Assembly (NCBI GenBank): GCA_035532755.1
Contig: DATKQI010000235.1
Span: forward strand, 1-46,525
Length of the DNA stretch: 46,525 bases
Direction of reading: 5' to 3'
From: DATKQI01 sp035532755
GTDB lineage: Bacteria > Pseudomonadota > Alphaproteobacteria > Acetobacterales > Acetobacteraceae
Position numbers and translations under genes: made by a program. The notes under the pieces are model-generated. The model did not search any database. It saw nothing but the letters and a program-made list of their open reading frames with translations, and was not told the origin of the DNA. Below, in pieces: positions 24,862 through 34,323 of the stretch (positions are counted from its first letter, which is position 1; every line of letters starts with the position of its first letter).

Positions 24862-25632
24862 ATGATCCGCTTCGCCCCCGCGCCGGCCGCGCTGCCGCCC
24901 GGACAGCGCATCTATGCCGTGGGCGATGTGCACGGCTGCGCCGGAATGCTGGACCGGCTGCACGGGCTGATCGCGGGCGATCTGCGCGCACGCCCTGTCG
25001 AACACGCCACGCTCATCCACCTGGGCGACCTGATCGACCGCGGGCCGGACAGCGCGGGTGTGGTCGCACGGGCGATCGGCGGGCCGGCAGCGCCCGCCGG
25101 GCAGGCACTGCACCGCATCACCCTGCTCGGCAATCACGAACGGATGATGCTGGATGCGCTCGACGGCCGCGACCCCGGGGCCACCGGCCACTGGTTCGTC
25201 AACGGCGGCACGGCCAGCCTGCAAAGCTGGCAGGCGGACCCGGCCGAACCCCGGGACTGGCCCCGTCTGATCCCGGCCGCGCACCAGGACTTCCTGCGCG
25301 GCCTGCCGCTGATCCATCAGGCGGGCGGCTATGTGTTCGTCCATGCCGGGCTGCGGCCGGGCGTGGATGTCGCCGGGCAGGCCGCGGACGACCTGATCTG
25401 GATTCGCGGGCCGTTCCTCTCCTTCCCCGGCGTTTTCGGCGCCCCCGGCCGGCCCGTGGTGGTGGTGCACGGCCACACGCCGCAACCCGAACCCGTGCTG
25501 CGCCACAACCGCATCGGGATCGACACCGGGGCGGTGATGGGCGGACGGCTGACTTGCGCGGTGCTGGAGGAAGACCATGTGGGCTTTCTCCAGGTCCGAC
25601 CTACCTTGCACGCGGACATGACAGACTGCTAG
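24862..25632 (+). CDS. Metallophosphoesterase (PPP-type protein phosphatase-like)
   Basis: A 256-residue calcineurin-like phosphoesterase. The binuclear metal motifs are all visible: GDVHG (about 22-26), GDLIDRGPDS, GNHE, and a late His pair in VVVHGHTPQ. This resembles bacterial serine/threonine phosphatases and Ap4A hydrolase-like enzymes. It ends 8 bases before hldE, suggesting one operon. The start at 24862 is the first ATG giving the conserved core. Confidence 0.88.
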   Translation: MIRFAPAPAALPPGQRIYAVGDVHGCAGMLDRLHGLIAGDLRARPVEHATLIHLGDLIDRGPDSAGVVARAIGGPAAPAGQALHRITLLGNHERMMLDALDGRDPGATGHWFVNGGTASLQSWQADPAEPRDWPRLIPAAHQDFLRGLPLIHQAGGYVFVHAGLRPGVDVAGQAADDLIWIRGPFLSFPGVFGAPGRPVVVVHGHTPQPEPVLRHNRIGIDTGAVMGGRLTCAVLEEDHVGFLQVRPTLHADMTDC

Positions 25633-25640
25633 GCCACGCC

Positions 25641-27119
25641 ATGGACCAGAGCCCGCCCGAACCCGAGCCCGTTCCGCCCGATCTCGGCCATGCCGTCCAC
25701 CAGCTCGGCCGCGGCAGCGTGCTGGTGGTGGGCGACGTGATGCTTGACCGTTACTGCTATGGCGAAGTCGGCCGGATCAGCCCCGAAGCGCCGGTGCCCA
25801 TCGTCAGCGTCAGCCGCGAGGTGTCGATGCCCGGCGGGGCCGGCAACGTGGTCCGCAACCTCACCTCGCTGGGCGCGGCCGTCGCTTTCGTCTCGGTGGT
25901 GGGCGACGACCAGGCCGGATCGGACCTCACGGGGCTGATCGGCGGCCAGCCGAACGTGGAACCCTGGCTGCTGGTGCAGAGCGGGCGCACCACCACGCTG
26001 AAGACGCGCTACCTGGCCCAGGGCCAGCACCTGATGCGCGCGGACCGGGAGGATTCCACCACCATCCACCCGAAACTGGCCGAACGGCTGGTGCGCATCG
26101 CGCTTGACGCCATGGCCGCCACCTCCGTCACCGTGCTGTCGGACTATCGCAAGGGCGTGCTGACCGGCGATATCCCCGCCCAGCTCATCGCCGGGGCGAA
26201 GCAGACAGGGCGGCTCGTGATCGTCGATCCGAAGGGCCGCGACTACAGCCGCTACGCCGGTGCCGACATCATCACCCCGAACCGGCGGGAATTGGCGGAG
26301 GCGACCGGCCTGCCCACCGATACCGAGGCCGGCATCGTCACCGCCGCGACGCATCTGCGTGCCGCGCACGGCTTCGGCGCGGTGCTCGTCACCCGGTCAG
26401 AGGACGGGATGAGCCTGATCGACGAAGCAGGCGCGCAGCATTTCCCCGCCGAAGCGCCCGAGGTGTTCGACGTGTCCGGCGCCGGCGATACCGTGGTGGC
26501 GACGCTGGCGGCAGGGCTTGCCGGCGGGCTTGCGCTGCCTGTCGCCGTGCGGCTGGCCAATGTCGCGGCCGGCGTCGTCGTCGGCAAGGTCGGCACTGCG
26601 GTCGCGCGGGAGCTTGACCTGCTCGCCGCGCTCTCTCCGGCCGGCGGGGCGCTGCGCAAAGTGATGGGGCGGGAGGCCGCGGCGGAGCAGGTCGAACGCT
26701 GGCGCCGGCGGGACTGGCGCGTGGGCTTCACCAACGGCTGCTTCGACCTGCTGCACCCGGGCCATGTCCATCTGCTGGAACAGGCGCGCGCCGCCTGCGA
26801 CCGGCTGGTGGTGGGGCTGAACAGCGATGCCTCCGTCCGCCGCCTGAAGGGCGCGCACCGGCCGGTGCAGCCTGAAGCCGCCCGCGCCGCGGTACTGGCG
26901 AGCCTCGCCGCCGTCGATCTCGTGTGCGTGTTCGACGAGGACACCCCGCTCGACCTGCTGCACGCGTTGAAGCCGGATCTGCTGGTGAAGGGGGCCGACT
27001 ACACGATCGACGCGGTGGTGGGGGGTGTGGACGTGCAGGGCTGGGGCGGGCAGGTGATGCTGGCCGAGCTGCTGCCCGGCCATTCCACCACCGCGACCGT
27101 CGCCCGGCTGCGAGGATAG
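25641..27119 (+). CDS. hldE: Bifunctional D-glycero-beta-D-manno-heptose-7-phosphate kinase / heptose-1-phosphate adenylyltransferase
   Basis: Makes ADP-heptose for lipopolysaccharide core synthesis, in the cytoplasm; 492 residues. The N-terminal ribokinase-like domain (about 25-335) carries GDVMLDRYCYG, PGGAGNVVRNL and the DVSGAGDTVVA anion hole with catalytic Asp. The C-terminal nucleotidyltransferase domain (about 355-492) carries TNGCFDLLHPGHVHLLEQA. The fused form is the usual proteobacterial arrangement. No other heptose gene is in the window; the preceding metallophosphoesterase is only 8 bases away. Confidence 0.95.
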   Translation: MDQSPPEPEPVPPDLGHAVHQLGRGSVLVVGDVMLDRYCYGEVGRISPEAPVPIVSVSREVSMPGGAGNVVRNLTSLGAAVAFVSVVGDDQAGSDLTGLIGGQPNVEPWLLVQSGRTTTLKTRYLAQGQHLMRADREDSTTIHPKLAERLVRIALDAMAATSVTVLSDYRKGVLTGDIPAQLIAGAKQTGRLVIVDPKGRDYSRYAGADIITPNRRELAEATGLPTDTEAGIVTAATHLRAAHGFGAVLVTRSEDGMSLIDEAGAQHFPAEAPEVFDVSGAGDTVVATLAAGLAGGLALPVAVRLANVAAGVVVGKVGTAVARELDLLAALSPAGGALRKVMGREAAAEQVERWRRRDWRVGFTNGCFDLLHPGHVHLLEQARAACDRLVVGLNSDASVRRLKGAHRPVQPEAARAAVLASLAAVDLVCVFDEDTPLDLLHALKPDLLVKGADYTIDAVVGGVDVQGWGGQVMLAELLPGHSTTATVARLRG

Positions 27120-27153
27120 CAGCCGGGCTTCAACATATTCTTATATTCTTATC

Positions 27154-28728
<1,575 letters not shown>

Positions 28729-28760
28729 GACGGTCCTCGGGAATTGCATGCGAACGTAGC

Positions 28761-28817
28761 CTCAGGGCGTCCCCTGAGTGGTGCCCGCCTTCAGACGCGC
28801 GGCATCACACCCAGGGG
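28761..28817 (-). promoter_or_regulatory. Candidate leucine attenuator: mutually exclusive RNA helices upstream of leuA
   Basis: On the minus strand, segment A CCCCTGGGTG (28808-28817, the last sense codons of the leader peptide) can pair over 10 consecutive positions (one G-U) with segment B CACTCAGGGG (28771-28780). Segment B overlaps one arm of a perfect 7-base-pair hairpin CTCAGGG-GACG-CCCTGAG (28761-28778). A ribosome finishing the leader would mask A and allow the hairpin; one stalled at the Leu codons would leave A free and block it. The hairpin has no T run after it, so whether it terminates transcription or acts otherwise is open. Confidence 0.7.
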
Positions 28818-28912
28818 TGGCTAAGTCGAAGGAGGCCGAGAAGGAGGGTGCGCGTGATCGACGGCGCGGAAGCACCGGTAAAGCCGCAACGGATGACGGC
28901 CGCGCGTGTCAT
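28805..28912 (-). CDS. leuL: Leucine leader peptide of leuA
   Basis: A 35-codon reading frame 76 bases upstream of leuA, too short for ordinary gene calling. Its residues 23-30 read LLLGLLRL, six Leu in eight codons (CTC CTT CTC, CTC CTT, CTT), followed by SHPWV and TGA. This is the classic layout of a leader peptide that senses charged tRNA-Leu, and the RNA after it can fold in two exclusive ways. There is no ribosome site upstream of the ATG; the predicted transcription start lies at or next to the ATG, so the peptide may be translated from a leaderless message. Confidence 0.82.
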   Translation of the reverse strand: MTRAAVIRCGFTGASAPSITRTLLLGLLRLSHPWV

Positions 28913-28919
28913 GGACAAG

Positions 28920-28948
28920 GAAATACGCCCTTGCGGGCGTCTGTGCAA
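28920..28948 (-). promoter_or_regulatory. Possible promoter of the leuL-leuA transcript with a palindrome in the spacer
   Basis: Minus strand TTGCAC (28943-28948), 17 bases, TATTTC (28920-28925). Most of the spacer is a perfect palindrome ACGCCC-GCAA-GGGCGT (28925-28940), which could be an operator. The hexamers are only moderate matches. The expected start point is about 28912-28914, at the leader ATG. Confidence 0.45.
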
Positions 28949-28966
28949 CCACGGATCGGGCGGGTG

Positions 28967-28996
28967 AAAAACGGGGCGCCCGGTTGGGGGCGCCCC
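28967..28996 (-). terminator. Rho-independent terminator after the fasciclin gene
   Basis: Minus strand stem GGGGCGCCC / GGGCGCCCC (9 perfect pairs, 28988-28996 with 28973-28981, 6-base loop) followed by TTTTT (28967-28971). It starts 13 bases past the fasciclin stop and separates that unit from the leuA leader promoter. Confidence 0.85.
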
Positions 28997-29009
28997 TGCA
29001 TTCCGCCGC

Positions 29010-29597
29010 TCAGCCAGGCATCAGCACCTTGTCGATGACCTGGATCACGCCGTTGGACTGGTACACGTCGTACGTGGAGATCTGCGCGACATCGCCCTTG
29101 GCGTCGACGATCTCGATGTTGCGCGGGCCGTTCATCATCGCCGTCAGCGTGCCGCCCTCGACCGTCTTCAGCACCGCCTTGCCGTTGCCGGCCTGGATCA
29201 TCGATTGCAGCGCCGCGAAATCAAGCTTGCCGGGCACCACGTGGTAGGTGAGGATCTTCGTCAGCGTCCCCTTGTTCGCGGGCTTCAGCAGCGTGTTCAC
29301 GGTGCCGGCGGGCAGCGCGTTGAACGCCTCGTTGGTGGGCGCGAAGACGGTGAACGGGCCGGGGCCTTCGAGCACGGAGACGAGCCCCGCCGCCTTCACC
29401 GCCGCCACCAGCGTGGTGTTGTCCTGCGAGTTCACCGCGTTCTGGACGATGTTCTTGTTGGCGTACATCGGCGCGCCGCCGACCATCGGGTCGGCCATGC
29501 TCATGGTCGAGCCGGTGGAATTGGCCGCCATGCCAGTGCTGCATGCGCCCAGCAGGCCGGCCAGCGCGAACGCCGCCAGCACTTTGGTATGCCTCAT
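29010..29597 (-). CDS. Fasciclin (FAS1) domain lipoprotein
   Basis: A 195-residue exported protein. The ATG at 29597, with a GGGAGAG ribosome site, begins a lipoprotein signal with lipobox LLGAC (Cys at about residue 19), so it is likely anchored in a membrane facing the periplasm. A single FAS1 domain covers about residues 50-195: the H1 block GPFTVFAPTNEAFNALPAG and the TYHVVPGKLDF motif, ending with NGVIQVIDKVLMPG. FAS1 proteins mediate adhesion or protect the envelope. An RpoE-type promoter lies about 80 bases upstream and a strong terminator follows, so it is probably transcribed alone, in addition to any read-through from the cytochrome gene. Confidence 0.93.
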   Translation of the reverse strand: MRHTKVLAAFALAGLLGACSTGMAANSTGSTMSMADPMVGGAPMYANKNIVQNAVNSQDNTTLVAAVKAAGLVSVLEGPGPFTVFAPTNEAFNALPAGTVNTLLKPANKGTLTKILTYHVVPGKLDFAALQSMIQAGNGKAVLKTVEGGTLTAMMNGPRNIEIVDAKGDVAQISTYDVYQSNGVIQVIDKVLMPG

Positions 29598-29674
29598 TGT
29601 GTTCTCTCCCGATCGTGTGAAACCGAACGCTCCGTCGGGCCGCCCGATCTGGCCGGGAGCGCGCCTGACTGAGC

Positions 29675-29704
29675 GTGATACGCAGCGCCACCGGGAATGG
29701 ATCA
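29675..29704 (-). promoter_or_regulatory. Predicted RpoE/ChrR-type (ECF11) promoter of the fasciclin gene
   Basis: Minus strand TGATCC (29699-29704), 18-base spacer, TATCAC (29675-29680). This has the same TGATCC-N18-TA layout as the site upstream of rpoE at 34324-34353 and agrees with the known Rhodobacter RpoE recognition pattern. It lies 78 bases before the start codon. Confidence 0.65.
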
Positions 29705-29755
29705 CTCGCCGATGGAACCGCATCCGGTCTGATCGGAAGCGGGGGAAGGCACAGG

Positions 29756-31000
29756 TTAATGAACTGCGCAGACCCCGAACTTGTCCTGCCCCGGCTGCTG
29801 CCTGGGCGGCGGGGCGAACAGGACCTTGGCGAAGCCGGGCTGGTCGGTTTCGGGGAAGGGCTTGCTGCCGGCGGGGAAGCAGTTGGACGCGAGGAGGAAG
29901 GCGAGCGCATCGGCATATTGCGCGGGCTTCAACGTTCCCGGCGCATTGAACGGCATCAGCGTGACGACGACGTAGCGGATGATGTGCAGATTCCAGCCGC
30001 TGCGCGCGGCGGCGGCCCGGAAATCGTTCCCCGCGACCGAGGGTGCGGCGACGCCCTGGAGATTCGCGCCGTGGCAACTGACGCAGTGCGTGGCATAGAG
30101 CGCCTGCCCCGCCCTGGCCTGGGCCTGCGTGTACAGGGCCGGCAGCGATGCCGCAGAGGCGGCGGGGGCCACAGCCGTGGAGGCGGCCAGAGTCACGGGT
30201 GACGTGACAGGGGCCGCATCGGTGCGCTGGCCGCAGGCTTTCGCGACCAGTGAGGCAGCCGGCGTGTGCAGGATGAGCATCTTCCCCCGCACCGTGACAT
30301 CCACCCCGCCGGCATTTCCGGCGAGACGATGCACCCCCGCCGTGGCCGGCACGGTGACGAAGGCGAGGTATCCGTCATGCGTGCCGAAGGCCGGCGCGGC
30401 CCGCGGCTTGTGGCAGGCATCCACCACGGACGCGCCGGCGGGCACGCCGAGCACGGTGGAGGCCAGAGCCCCCTCGATCCCGCCGAGCACGCCGAGGTCC
30501 GTCGGGCGGCCTTCCGCCACCTCGATATCGCCGAGCGCGCGGGAGGCCGCGATCTGATAGCGCATCAGGTTGCGCGCGAGGAGTGCATCGTGCAGACGCA
30601 CGACCGCAGCCCCGAGGTTCGCGGACGCCCCTTGCAGCGGCGGCATCCAGGGCTGCGTGCCCCGCCTGTCGAGCAGGCGGTTGATGTGCCCGATCGCGCC
30701 GATCCCGTCGCCGGGGTCTCCGGCCGATTTCACGTAGGCGCTGTCGCCCGTGCCGACCAGCGCGTTGATGGCGCGCTGGGCGAGGCGGCGGTAGGCGGTC
30801 TTGTCGGTACCATAGCTGCGCTCGGCCCGGTCGATCTGCGCGATCGCCGCCTTCACGTCGGACAGGGTCGCCACCGCGGCCTGATGGTCATCCGGCGGGG
30901 CCGCCGCGGCCGGCCGCGGCGGAAACGCCATCAGGAGGAAGAGAAAGGCCGGCCCGATCCTGCGGGCCGGCCCGGCGCATTGCCGGAACAAGGGAAGCAT
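29756..31000 (-). CDS. Periplasmic c-type cytochrome with a long N-terminal domain of unknown family
   Basis: A 414-residue exported protein: a signal peptide (RRIGPAFLFLLMAFPPRPAAAA) is followed by about 240 residues I cannot assign, an Ala-rich linker, and a C-terminal class I cytochrome c domain (about 295-390) with the haem motif CVSCH and an axial Met candidate in VVVTLMPFNAPG. It starts 10 bases after the PQQ dehydrogenase stop, so it is almost certainly the electron acceptor of that enzyme. The N-terminal part contains two other Cys (DACHKP and KACGQR) but no second CxxCH. Confidence 0.85.
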   Translation of the reverse strand: MLPLFRQCAGPARRIGPAFLFLLMAFPPRPAAAAPPDDHQAAVATLSDVKAAIAQIDRAERSYGTDKTAYRRLAQRAINALVGTGDSAYVKSAGDPGDGIGAIGHINRLLDRRGTQPWMPPLQGASANLGAAVVRLHDALLARNLMRYQIAASRALGDIEVAEGRPTDLGVLGGIEGALASTVLGVPAGASVVDACHKPRAAPAFGTHDGYLAFVTVPATAGVHRLAGNAGGVDVTVRGKMLILHTPAASLVAKACGQRTDAAPVTSPVTLAASTAVAPAASAASLPALYTQAQARAGQALYATHCVSCHGANLQGVAAPSVAGNDFRAAAARSGWNLHIIRYVVVTLMPFNAPGTLKPAQYADALAFLLASNCFPAGSKPFPETDQPGFAKVLFAPPPRQQPGQDKFGVCAVH

Positions 31001-31010
31001 CCGGTGCGCC

Positions 31011-32684
31011 CTATTGCAGCGCGAACGCGCTGATCATGGTCCCGTGGCTCGGCGCCGTCAGCTCCGGCACCTTCTGGTTGCCAACCTCCCCGGAGGCGAC
31101 GACCACGTACTCCTTTCCGCCTTCCACATAGGCCGCGGGCGGGGCGATGATCGGGGAACCGGTGTCGTACTGCCAGGCGCGCTTGCCGGTCTTCGCATCA
31201 AAGGCGTCGAACTTGCCGTTCAGCTCCCCGGTAAAGACGAGGCCGGTGCTGGTGACGAGCGAGCCGCCGGCCATCGGCAGGCCGAAATGCTTCCGCCAGT
31301 TGAAGATGCCGTTCGAGATGTTGATGGCGCTGAAATCGCCGGTATTCGGCCCGACGAACTTGGGAAACACGCCGCCCAGGTAGAACTGGCCGCCGATATA
31401 CACGGCATCCTGCGTGGATTTCCAGAAGCCGCATTCGTTGACGCTGGGCACGTAGAAGGCATTCGTGGCCGGATCGTAGGCGGCGCCATTGAACTCGATC
31501 CCGCCATTGGTGTTCGGGCAGGCGACATTGCCGGTGAGGCTCGGCGCCGTGTGCTGGCCTTTCTGGAAGCTGACCACGGTGTGATCGACCAGCTTGCCGG
31601 TCTTCGCGTCCAGCACCCAGAAGTTCCCGGCCTTGTCGCCGGCGGCGACAAGGCTTTGGGATTGGCCATTCACCTTGCCCTGGAACAGCACCGGCGGCAT
31701 CGCCGGATCCCAGTCATGCGTGTCGGAGGGGATGAACTGATGGTACCATTTCAGCTTCGGCGCCTTGCCCGAGATGTCGAGCGCGACCATGCAATCGCTG
31801 TAGAGGTTGATGCCCTTGCGGACCGTTGCGAGAAAATCAGGCTGCGGGTTGCCGAGATCGAGGTAGAGGGTCTGCGTTTTCGTATCGATCGCCATCCCGC
31901 TCCAGACCGAGGCGCCGCCGCGCTTCCAGGAATCGCCGCTCCAGGTGCTGTGCCCGGGCTCCCCGGGGCCGGGGACGGTCTTCCATTCCCAGATGCGGTG
32001 CCCGTTCTTCGGATCGAAGGCGGTGATATAGCCAACCCCGCCCCAATCGCCATCGGCCACGCCCAGCAGCAGCATGTCCTGCCCGGTGGCGGGGTTGTGG
32101 TACGGCACCGGCGCCATGGTGTAGAACGAGTTGACCGGATCGTGCACGGCCAGGATGTCCCACACCTTCTTGCCGGTCTTGGCATTGAGCGCGACCAGAT
32201 GGCCATCGAGCGTGCCGAGATACACGTTCCCGTCCATCAGCCCGACGCCGCGGTTGGCGGCGAAGGCGATCACGTGCGGGTTGTCGGCGAATTCCCACAC
32301 CTGCTTGCCGGTCTTGGCGTTCAGCGCATAGACGTGATCATGCGCCGAGGTGACGTACATCATGCCGTTGAAGACGATCGGCGCGGTTTCGGTCGGCCCG
32401 TCATCGCTCAGCTTGAAGGTCCAGGCCGGTTTGAGGCCGGAGACGTTGGCGGGCGTGATCTGGCTTGCGGTGATGTAGCGGTTGTTGTCGTAGCTCTTCC
32501 CCGGCAGCAGCCAGTTGCTGCTGTCCTTGGCGGCGTTGAGGAAGTCCTGCGCGGTGGGTGCGGCCGCGCTGGCGGCGGTTTGGGCGCGCGCGGTGCCGGC
32601 GGCGAGACAAAGCCCGGCCGCGACCCCCAGCGCGGCGAAAACAAGTCGGGATGGCCCTGATTTCAGGTATTTCCGGATATTCAT
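31011..32684 (-). CDS. PQQ-dependent dehydrogenase, methanol/ethanol-type, soluble periplasmic
   Basis: Quinoprotein dehydrogenase, 557 residues. The ATG at 32684 has an AGGAGG ribosome site and begins a signal peptide ending AAGTARAQ (about residue 35). Eight-bladed propeller repeats are visible (HVYALNAKTGKQVWEF, GTLDGHLVALNAKTGKKVW, GYITAFDPKNGHRIWEW). GDSWKRGGASVWSG and the metal Asn in LDLGNPQPDF match the family, and DTHDWDPAMPP holds the presumed catalytic Asp. Compared with the well-known alcohol dehydrogenases, the adjacent Cys pair expected before NRGV is replaced (AFAANRGVGL), and the GAEFGVRG motif is GDWGGVG. Substrate unknown; it pairs with the following cytochrome c. Confidence 0.87.
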   Translation of the reverse strand: MNIRKYLKSGPSRLVFAALGVAAGLCLAAGTARAQTAASAAAPTAQDFLNAAKDSSNWLLPGKSYDNNRYITASQITPANVSGLKPAWTFKLSDDGPTETAPIVFNGMMYVTSAHDHVYALNAKTGKQVWEFADNPHVIAFAANRGVGLMDGNVYLGTLDGHLVALNAKTGKKVWDILAVHDPVNSFYTMAPVPYHNPATGQDMLLLGVADGDWGGVGYITAFDPKNGHRIWEWKTVPGPGEPGHSTWSGDSWKRGGASVWSGMAIDTKTQTLYLDLGNPQPDFLATVRKGINLYSDCMVALDISGKAPKLKWYHQFIPSDTHDWDPAMPPVLFQGKVNGQSQSLVAAGDKAGNFWVLDAKTGKLVDHTVVSFQKGQHTAPSLTGNVACPNTNGGIEFNGAAYDPATNAFYVPSVNECGFWKSTQDAVYIGGQFYLGGVFPKFVGPNTGDFSAINISNGIFNWRKHFGLPMAGGSLVTSTGLVFTGELNGKFDAFDAKTGKRAWQYDTGSPIIAPPAAYVEGGKEYVVVASGEVGNQKVPELTAPSHGTMISAFALQ

Positions 32685-33000
32685 GGCCTGGTTTCCTCCT
32701 GCGAACACATGATCGATGACTGTTCGTGGAAGGCCCCGAATGGCGGAGCCGGCAGCACGGCAGTCATGTCGCGTCCATTATTGGCGGAGATGTCATCCGT
32801 AGAACGGCCGGGGCACCCCCTGGACTTCGTTTCAGTCGGGACGAACTCGTCAGACAGCATGACCCGTGGCGCATTCGCCTGTCAATGCGAATGCGATTCA
32901 GTCGTCAATTCATCCGGGCGGCGGGCCTGGCCGGCTTTCGCCGGCATGACCGATGGGGAGTGATGCAGCGATTGGGGAGTGGCGCGGCGATCGGGTGCCG
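32685..33000. other. 316-base non-coding region between chrR and the PQQ dehydrogenase gene
   Basis: No credible gene. A plus-strand frame at 32709-32963 (84 codons) has no recognisable features. The stretch holds one repeat-like hairpin (32930-32945). I found no TGATCC-N18-TA promoter here, so how the PQQ dehydrogenase unit is transcribed is not clear; it could have its own unrecognised promoter or use read-through from rpoE-chrR. Confidence 0.6.
32930..32945. repeat. REP-like hairpin
   Basis: GCCGGC-TTTC-GCCGGC (6 perfect pairs, 4-base loop) followed by ATGACC. This resembles the widespread proteobacterial intergenic element whose translation reads MPAKAG on the other strand. Only one copy is visible in the window. 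Confidence 0.55.
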
Positions 33001-33639
33001 TCAGATTCCGACGATCGGCTGCAGCAGCCGGGCGGCGAGGCTGCTGAAGCGGATCGGGCTGTCGGTCGCGAGCAGGCACACGCAATCCTGGCCGGGCCCG
33101 GCCACCGGGCGATGGTGCAGGCCGGCTTCGGCTTCCAGCACATCGCCGAGGGCGAAGGTGCCGAGCTGGTCGGTGAAGCTGCCTTCCAGCACGCAGGTGA
33201 GTTCCAGGCCGCGATGGCCGTGATGCGGCAGCGCCTTGCCCGGCGCGACGCGCAGCATGGACAGGCTGCCGCCGGCCTGCGTGCGCGGCAGCAGCCGCCG
33301 GTAGCGGATGCCCGGCGCCAGCCACCACCAGCGCCCCGGGGTGGTGGTGCGCAGCGCCTCCGGCCAGCCCAGCCCCTCCGGCCGGATGGCGGGCGGGGGT
33401 TCAGTGGGCGCAGGCTCATCGAGCCGCGCGAGCGCCCGGTCCAGCGCATCGGCGGCCATTTCGGCCGGGGGCAGCTCGTCCAGCACCGCCCCGCCGATCG
33501 CCTCGGCCAGCAGTGCGGTTTCGCGGCAGGTGGCGCAGAGCCCCAGATGCGTCTGCACCACCAGCGCCACCCCGTCCGGCAGGGTGCCGGCGGCATGGGC
33601 GAGCAGGGTCGCGTCCGACGGGTGGTGCCGGACGGTCAT
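33001..33639 (-). CDS. chrR: ChrR-family zinc anti-sigma factor with cupin domain
   Basis: Anti-sigma partner of the upstream RpoE-type factor, 212 residues. The N-terminal anti-sigma domain has His6, His31, Cys35 and Cys38, the same numbering as the zinc ligands of Rhodobacter sphaeroides ChrR. The C-terminal cupin-like domain (about 110-205) has His140, His142, Glu146 and His176, one position off the Rhodobacter set. In that system, singlet oxygen or organic hydroperoxides cause release of the sigma factor; the cupin domain is needed for the response. The start overlaps the rpoE stop by 4 bases. Confidence 0.93.
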   Translation of the reverse strand: MTVRHHPSDATLLAHAAGTLPDGVALVVQTHLGLCATCRETALLAEAIGGAVLDELPPAEMAADALDRALARLDEPAPTEPPPAIRPEGLGWPEALRTTTPGRWWWLAPGIRYRRLLPRTQAGGSLSMLRVAPGKALPHHGHRGLELTCVLEGSFTDQLGTFALGDVLEAEAGLHHRPVAGPGQDCVCLLATDSPIRFSSLAARLLQPIVGI

Positions 33640-34226
33640 GTGGGTTCCGCCATCGCGCCGCGCAGCCGCACGAGCGCGAGTCTCAGGCGGGATTTCACGG
33701 TGCCCAGGGGCACGCCCAGCTCCTTCTCGATCTGATGGTGCGGCTTGTTCTGCAAATAGGACAGGCGCACCACCGCCGCCTGCTCGGCCGGCAGCGTGGC
33801 GAGCGCGCTCGCGAGCCGGGTTTCCTGTTCCATGGCCAGTACCGCCTCTTCAGCCACGGCCGGGGTCGGCGGATCGTAGTCCGGTGGCGCGGGCTCGGTC
33901 TCCGCGCGGCGGCGGAGGCGGCGCAGCGTGTCGATCCGCAGGTTGCGGGCGATGGTGAAGATCCAGGTGGCCGCCCCCGCCTTGGCGGGGTCGAAGCTCG
34001 CCGCCTTGCGCCAGACGATCAGCATCGTCTCTTGCGCCAGATCTTCCGCGGCATCGCCGGCCATGCCCAGGTGCATGAAATAGCTCTTCAGCCGCGGCGC
34101 GAAATGCTGGAACAGGGCGGCAAAGGCCGCGCGATCCGCCCGGGCCGCCACGCATTGGATGTGGGCGGCCAGCGCAGGCCCGGCCCCCGAACCCGGGAGC
34201 GCGTTTCCTGCCCCGGCCGGGTTCAT
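33636..34226 (-). CDS. rpoE: RpoE-type ECF sigma factor (ECF11, ChrR-linked)
   Basis: An extracytoplasmic-function sigma factor of 196 residues. Region 2 is visible as FQHFAPRLKSYFMHLG and the DLAQETMLIVWRKAASFDP block, with ARNLRIDTLRR; region 4 is LPAEQAAVVRLSYLQNKPHHQIEKELGVP with LGTVKSRLRLALVRLRG. Pairing with ChrR identifies the singlet-oxygen type. It is preceded by a match to its own recognition pattern (34324-34353), so the operon is probably autoregulated. Confidence 0.94.
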   Translation of the reverse strand: MNPAGAGNALPGSGAGPALAAHIQCVAARADRAAFAALFQHFAPRLKSYFMHLGMAGDAAEDLAQETMLIVWRKAASFDPAKAGAATWIFTIARNLRIDTLRRLRRRAETEPAPPDYDPPTPAVAEEAVLAMEQETRLASALATLPAEQAAVVRLSYLQNKPHHQIEKELGVPLGTVKSRLRLALVRLRGAMAEPT

Positions 34227-34323
34227 GGCCGTTTTCTCGATCCGCGCGGTTGCACACCTGCCAGCCTGTCACGACAACCCCCTTCCGCGCCAGACGCATT
34301 GCAGAAAACTCTGGAAATCCGGC

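Noticed and set aside
32709..32963. 84-codon plus-strand frame in the gap upstream of the PQQ dehydrogenase gene
   Set aside because: No ribosome site, no recognisable domain, and it runs into the REP-like hairpin; probably accidental.
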